Shown here: positions 60,801 to 64,000 of the stretch, in pieces
How the letters are laid out: every line of letters begins with the position of its first letter
Position numbering within the stretch: position 1 is the first letter of the stretch
Source of the DNA: Zonotrichia leucophrys gambelii
Taxonomy: Eukaryota; Chordata; Aves; Passeriformes; Passerellidae
Length of the DNA: 64,000 nt
NCBI RefSeq assembly: GCF_028769735.1
Contig: NC_088194.1
Location: 2,116,319-2,180,318 of the forward strand
Reading direction: 5' to 3'
Notes under the pieces: generated by a model
Database searches by the model: none
Told to the model about the DNA's origin: nothing
What the model saw: the letters and a program-made list of their open reading frames with translations, nothing else
Made by a program: the position numbers and the translations under genes

Positions 60801-60985
60801 GGAATTCCATGCCCTGCACCAGGAATTGTGTCCCTAACACTGGGAATTCCATCCCCAACATTGGGAATTGCACCCCCAACAAAAGGAACTGTGTCCCCAA
60901 CATTTGGAATTTCATCCCCAGCACCAGGAATTCCGTCCCCACCCGCAGCCTCTTTGGGGGGCTCGGGGGTCCCCTCCTGCTCCAT
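54887..60985 (-). CDS. MINDY1: K48-ubiquitin deubiquitinase MINDY1 (FAM63A), complete, 9 coding exons
   Basis: Cysteine deubiquitinase that trims long K48-linked chains. Exons 5' to 3': 60985-60167, 59174-59117, 59019-58955, 58858-58700, 57829-57727, 57644-57502, 56601-56410, 55180-55016, 54934-54887. Sum 1,752 nt, 583 codons plus TAG; human is 469. The extra length is in the first exon, which has a heptapeptide array and a GSPKE-type repeat before the fold. Catalytic core: Gln253 and Cys259 in QGENGPCPLLAIINILL; His451 in GHLYLLVTDQGFL; also LDVNVRFTGVSDFEYTPEC and LCELTARAREGELGVFFRNN. A ubiquitin-interacting motif follows (DFMVALSLQQ), then ELARQLQQEEYQQ and an end PDSDCTLL. Intron 1 uses a GC donor. 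The start Met is the first in the long frame and matches MEYHQ-type family starts only loosely. Confidence 0.94.
55255..56330. repeat. Interspersed element plus AT microsatellites in MINDY1 intron 7
   Basis: 55270-55560 is a diverged plus-strand relative of the element at 56635 (TTCTCCTGGGAAGCTGAGAA given twice, GACCAATCATGGTCCAGCTG, AGGACTCTGGAAGGAGTCAC). 55560-56330 is AT-only expansion ending in a pentanucleotide run: about ten TGATA units at 56192-56242, then about fifteen TAATA units to 56315. Confidence 0.8.
56635..57165 (+). repeat. Interspersed element with AT expansion in MINDY1 intron 6
   Basis: It starts at AAAAATCCTTTTACTAGGAT, includes TCTCCTGAGAGGCCTCAGGA, TGTAAACAATGGTTATCTGC, CTTTGATTGGTCTCATGTGG and CGGACTCTCTGAGAGTCACA, then AT-only sequence (56885-57125) and AATAAATCAGTCTTCTGAAA at the end. 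The reverse complement occurs in SETDB1 at 42200-42785. LTR-like or nonautonomous element abundant in songbirds, by recollection. Confidence 0.75.
57235..57490. repeat. 19-20 bp minisatellite next to MINDY1 exon 6 donor
   Basis: About 13 copies of GGGGGGCACAGAGGGCTCT and GGGGGGCACAGAAAGCTCT. It ends about 12 bp from the donor of the exon at 57644-57502. It accounts for the Pro/Cys/Ala-rich chance frames here. Confidence 0.93.
58040..58560. repeat. Tandem array derived from a CR1 segment in MINDY1 intron 4
   Basis: About 13 units of 37-50 bp with TAGACCAGGCTCATCTGGA, CCCCTAAACCA and TAGTCCTGC. The last unit runs into an ordinary reversed CR1 stretch (ACATCTCCTGCTAGACCAGG, TTCCTCCAGGCCCCATCCAA, CCTGGCCTTGAGCACTCCCA), which suggests the array was amplified from it. 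Confidence 0.85.
59195..60115. repeat. CCCAT/ATTGAT satellite filling MINDY1 intron 1
   Basis: About 920 bp made of ATCCCATCCCATTGATCCC in 14- and 19-bp steps (multiples of five plus ATTGAT), with two CCCAG-rich patches (about 59400 and 59885). It leaves only about 20 bp to the acceptor at 59175 and 50 bp to the donor at 60166. Open in several frames; no gene. Confidence 0.96.
60563..60940 (-). repeat. MINDY1: Coding 21-bp minisatellite: MINDY1 heptapeptide array
   Basis: About 18 units of 21 bp, in frame, encoding residues 16-141 as seven-residue repeats of the form G-D-x-I-P-x-(V/A): GDGIPGA, GDEIPNV, GDTVPFV, GDTIPGV and so on. DNA units read GGGAATTCCATCCCCAACAT-like on the plus strand. 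None of the unit differences breaks the frame. Absent from mammalian MINDY1 as I know it. Confidence 0.93.
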
Positions 60986-61070
60986 GGGACCCTCTGGTGC
61001 TGCTCTGGTTCCACTCAGGCTCCTGGGAATGCTCTGGGTCTGTCCAGGAGCAGCTGCATCCCAAATCAGC
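60986..61070 (-). other. MINDY1: MINDY1 5' UTR part of the first coding exon
   Basis: The minus strand has an acceptor-like TTTTCCCTCCTCAG|GCTG ending at 61071, so the exon with the ATG likely begins at 61070 and is joined to a noncoding exon upstream, probably in the CpG patch near 61.65 kb. Confidence 0.45.
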
Positions 61071-61089
61071 CTGAGGAGGGAAAATGGGG

Positions 61090-61602
61090 CTGGTTGAGGA
61101 AAATACTGAGATAATATAAATATAAATATAATATAAATTAAATATGTTCATAAATCTTAATCTAAATTAACATAAATAAAGCCATAAATGTATATATTAT
61201 ATATATACATATATATCTATATATATATATAGATATACATGTGTATATATGGGGGTTGTAAATGAAATGAAATAAAATCAAATGAAATATAATAAAAAAG
61301 AAAATGAAATATAATAAAATTAATAGAAGTAAATTAAATTTAAAAATAGAATAGAATAGAATTAAATTAAATTTAAAAATAGAATAGAATGGAATTAAAT
61401 TAAGTTTAAAAATGAAATGAAATGAAATAAAATGAAAGGAAATAAAATAAACTTTTAAAATAAAATTTAAAATTAGAATAGACTAGAATAGAATTAAATT
61501 ACATTTAAAAATGGAATAGAATAGAATTGAAATATAAAAATAAAATAAAATAAAATAAAATAAAATAAAATAAAATAAAATAAAATAAAATAAAATAAAA
61601 TG
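61090..61602. repeat. AT-rich pentanucleotide region
   Basis: Over 500 bp of A/T-rich sequence: a TATATA block at 61190-61250, GAATAGAATT-type repeats at 61320-61540 and a clean (AAAAT)n run at 61540-61600. Confidence 0.93.
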
Positions 61603-61619
61603 CAGCGCCGTTTAACAGC

Positions 61620-61745
61620 CATGAGGGAAGGTGGATTTCAATTCCCACTCGCGGCTCCGCCCCGAGCCCGCGGCGGGGCCGGTCCGGCCGGACCGGGGGG
61701 TCCCGGGGCGGGGTCGCCCCTCGGTGTCCCCGCCCGGGTCCCCCC
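61620..61745. promoter_or_regulatory. Small CpG island between MINDY1 and PRUNE1
   Basis: An abrupt GC- and CpG-rich patch (GCTCCGCCCCGAGCCCGCGG, GGTCCGGCCGGACCGGGGGG) between the AT-rich repeat and the pyrimidine tract. It is a plausible MINDY1 promoter or first exon. No TATA box seen. Confidence 0.45.
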
Positions 61746-62340
61746 TTGCGGCTTTTCCTTCACTTTTCCCCCCCTAATCCTTGTTTTTCCTCATTTTTCC
61801 TTCTTTATTCCTTGTTTATGCCCCTTTTTCCTTCTTTATTCCTTGTTTTTCCTCATTTTTCTCTCTTTAATCCTTGTTTTTCCTCCCTTCCCCTTCTTTA
61901 TTCCTTCTTTATGCCACTTTTTCCTTGCTTTTTAAAATTTTTCCCTCATTTTCCCTTCCTGTCTTTATTTTTTCCTCCTTTCCCCTTCTTTTTCTAGTTT
62001 TCCCTTTTTTCCCCTCCTCTCGCCCTTCTTTTTTTCACTTTTTCCCTCCTTTTTAACCCTTTACCTTTTCTCCTGCTTTTTTCTCCTTCTTCTCTCCTCC
62101 TTTATTCCCTTTTTCTTCCTTCTTCCTTCTTTTTCCTTCTGCTCTTTCCTCTTTAATCCTCTTTTATTTTTTAATTCCTTCGCGCTCCTTTCGCTTCTCT
62201 CGTCTTCCTTTTCCCCCTTTTTTTTTTTCCTTTTTAATCTCCCCTTTCTTTTATCCTCTTCCCTGGTTTTTTTTTTTTTTTCACCCTTTTTTTTCTTCTT
62301 TTTTCCTCTTTTTTCCCTCTTTTTCCCCCGTTTTCGGGGC
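61746..62340. repeat. 600-bp polypyrimidine tract
   Basis: Almost only C and T on the plus strand (TTTTCCTTCTTTATTCCTTG, CTCCTTTTTAACCC, TTTCCCTCTTTTTCCCCCG). Strand-asymmetric, with mirror-like runs. On the minus strand it produces Lys/Glu/Arg-only chance frames. Confidence 0.93.
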
Positions 62341-62395
62341 CTGTTTTCCACCTGGCTGCGGCTGCCCCGTGGGAAGGCGGATTGAGGGCGGGGGG

Positions 62396-62462
62396 AGGAG
62401 GAGGAGGAGGAGGAAGAGGAGGAAGAGGAGGAAGAGGAGGAGGAGGAGGAGGAAGAAGAGGA
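62396..62462. repeat. (GGA)n / (GAAGAG)n purine microsatellite
   Basis: Pure purine run of GGAGGAGGAGG and AAGAGGAGG units on the plus strand, about 55 bp after the pyrimidine tract ends, so the purine bias switches strand. Confidence 0.92.
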
Positions 62463-62659
62463 TTCAAGGTGGAAATTTTGGGGTGCACTCAGATTTTGAG
62501 GGGGGGGTTTGCAGGGTGCGGGTTGGGCTGGGGGGGGGTTTTGGGGTCGCAGCGGAATTTGGGGGTGTCCGAGGGGTCTGGGGGGGTGTTTGGGGGTTCA
62601 GGGAGGGGTTCGGGGGTCCCGGGAGGGTTTTGGGGTGAAATGAGGAAATTTGGGGTCCC

Positions 62660-62745
62660 CCCCCGAGCCCCCCCCCAGCGCGGGGGATGCCGGGAACGGC
62701 CCCGCCCCCTCCCAGCGGCCCCTGCGGCGCGGGGGGAGGGGCTGG
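62660..62745 (+). promoter_or_regulatory. PRUNE1: GC-box promoter patch upstream of PRUNE1
   Basis: GC-rich with an SP1-type GCCCCGCCCCCTCC at about 62700-62713, GGGATGCCGGGAACG before it and CTGCGGCGCGGGGGG after it. Probable CpG promoter for PRUNE1 or shared with MINDY1. Distance to the PRUNE1 ATG is about 780 bp, filled by a minisatellite. Confidence 0.4.
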
Positions 62746-63445
62746 ACTGGGACGGACTGGGACAAATTGGGTTTATAGTGGGAGAGTTTGGGGTTAAACT
62801 GGCTGGACTGGGACAAGCTGGGTTTATACTGGGCTGGACTGGGATTAAACTGTGCTGGACTGGGACGGACGGGGATTAAACTGGGACGGACTGGACAAAC
62901 TGCTGGACTGGGACGGACTGGGATTAAACTGGGACGGATTGGGACAAACTGGGCTGGACTGGGATTAAACTGGGATGGACTGGGATTAAACTGGGACGGA
63001 CTGGGACAAACTGGGCTTATACTGGGATAGTTTGGGGTTAAACTGGGCTGGACTGGGATAGTCCGGGGTGATACTGGGCTGGACTGGGACGGATTGGGAC
63101 AGTCTGGGGTGACACTGGGACAGTCTGGATTTATACTGGGCTGGACTGGGATAGTCCGGGGTGGTACTGGGCTGGACTGGGACGGTCCAGGGTGATACTG
63201 GGCTGTACTGGGACAGTCTGAACTTCTATTGGGCTGCACTGGGGTAGCGTGGGTTTGTACTGGTCTGTGCTGGGCCCTACTTGGCCGTACTGGGTTATAC
63301 TGGGCTCTACTGGGTTGTACCGAGCTGTACTGGGCTGCACTGGGTTGTAGTGAGCTGTACTGGGTTATACTGGGTTATACCGGGTTATACTGGGTTGTAG
63401 TGAGCTGTACTGGGTTGTAGTGAGCTATACTGGGCCATACTGGTT
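62740..63445. repeat. CTGGGACGGACTGGGATTAAA minisatellite before PRUNE1
   Basis: About 35 short units (10-25 bp) such as CTGGGACGGACTGGGA, TTAAACTGGGCTGGA and GTTATACTGGGTTGTA. Sequence drifts from a CTGGGACGGA type on the left to TACTGGGTTGTAGTGAGCTG on the right. It ends under 50 bp from the PRUNE1 start codon. Confidence 0.95.
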
Positions 63446-63491
63446 TATACTGGGGCCATCCTGGCGGTTCAGGCCGTGGATCAGCGCTGTC

Positions 63492-63530
63492 ATGGAGCGC
63501 TTCGTGCTGGGGAACCGGGCGGCTCTGCAG
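63492..63530 (+). CDS. PRUNE1: PRUNE1 first coding exon (partial gene)
   Basis: 13 codons, MERFVLGNRAALQ, followed by the donor CTGCAG|GTACGGGG, phase 0. It lines up with the start of human PRUNE1 (same spacing of the xxLxGxRAALQ pattern). PRUNE1 is a DHH-family exopolyphosphatase/phosphodiesterase; all catalytic DHH motifs lie in later exons beyond the window. Position head-to-head with MINDY1 agrees with the human map. The exon is short, so identity rests on the peptide plus synteny. Confidence 0.8.
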
Positions 63531-63534
63531 GTAC

Positions 63535-64000
63535 GGGGAAAATGGGGGGGATTTGGGGGGCTCAGGGAGCTTGGGGGGTCTGGGGGGCTCGGAGGGAATG
63601 GGGGGATCGAGGGAAAGAGGGGGAACGGGGGGGATTGGGGTGCAGGGGGAGAATTGGGGAGCAGACAAATGGGGGAGCAGGGGGGAAATAGAGGCTCAGG
63701 GAAATGGGAGAGCCGGGGGGAATTGGGTGCAAGAAAATGGGGGTGAAGGGAAATGGGGGGGCATGGAATTGGGGGTGCATGGGAATGGGAGTGCATGGAA
63801 TTGGGGGTGCAGGGGAGGAATTGGGGGTTCAGGAGAGAATTGAGGGTTCAGGGGGTAATTGGGGAGCAGGGAATTGGGGGTGCAGGGGAGGAATTGGGGG
63901 TTCAGGGGATAATTGAGGGCTCAGGGGGGAATTGGGGAGCAGGGAATTGGGGGTGTGGGGAATTGGGGGTGCAGGGGAGACGAGCACCCCACAGATTGAA
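63535..64000. repeat. G-rich tandem repeats in PRUNE1 intron 1
   Basis: Units such as GGGGAATTGGGGGTGCAGGG and GGGGGCTCGGGGAGC, with strong G/A bias on the plus strand to the window edge. No further exon before 64000. Confidence 0.85.

Noticed and set aside
62061..62351. Lys/Glu/Arg-rich minus-strand frame
   Set aside because: Translation of the polypyrimidine tract.

Overview
This is vertebrate nuclear DNA, almost certainly from a bird. The window holds multi-exon genes with GT-AG introns, CpG-island promoters, CR1-type LINE fragments, LTR-like repeats and a very high density of GC-rich minisatellites, as seen on avian microchromosomes. Gene order matches the human 1q21 block (CTSK, ARNT, CTXND2, SETDB1, CERS2, MINDY1, PRUNE1); I recall the chicken equivalent as chromosome 25. 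The repeat types suggest a songbird, but that is inference. Exons were placed by reading splice sites and checking codon phase across every junction. Gene identities come from remembered protein families, not from a search.

Layout. CTSK (cathepsin K, minus) is complete at 121-1622, with a noncoding first exon and TATA-type promoter near 2.6-2.8 kb. ARNT (minus) is complete at 6130-26039: 22 coding exons and 784 codons with every junction in phase. A small cortexin-domain gene, probably CTXND2 (plus), sits at 27298-27471. SETDB1 (plus) covers 28518-47374 with 21 coding exons and about 1,285 codons. CERS2 (minus) covers 49584-52419 with 10 coding exons and 376 codons, tail-to-tail with SETDB1. 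MINDY1 (minus) covers 54887-60985 with 9 coding exons and 583 codons. PRUNE1 (plus) enters at the right edge with its first coding exon only (63492-63530), head-to-head with MINDY1. ANXA9, which lies between CERS2 and MINDY1 in human, was not seen.

These genes form no pathway. They are a conserved neighbourhood: a lysosomal protease, a bHLH-PAS transcription factor, a histone H3K9 methyltransferase, a ceramide synthase, a K48-specific deubiquitinase and a DHH-family phosphatase.

The most unusual items are: (1) a 151-codon open frame with a complete Hakai/CBLL1-like RING finger inside a SETDB1 intron, whose candidate acceptor is in phase with the preceding SETDB1 exon; (2) an N-terminal run of about 18 heptapeptides in MINDY1, encoded by a 21-bp minisatellite; (3) a GC-AG intron in MINDY1 filled by a roughly 900-bp CCCAT/ATTGAT satellite; (4) an ARNT intron carrying about six tandem copies of the neighbouring exon end and its splice donor; (5) a 600-bp strand-asymmetric pyrimidine tract between MINDY1 and PRUNE1.
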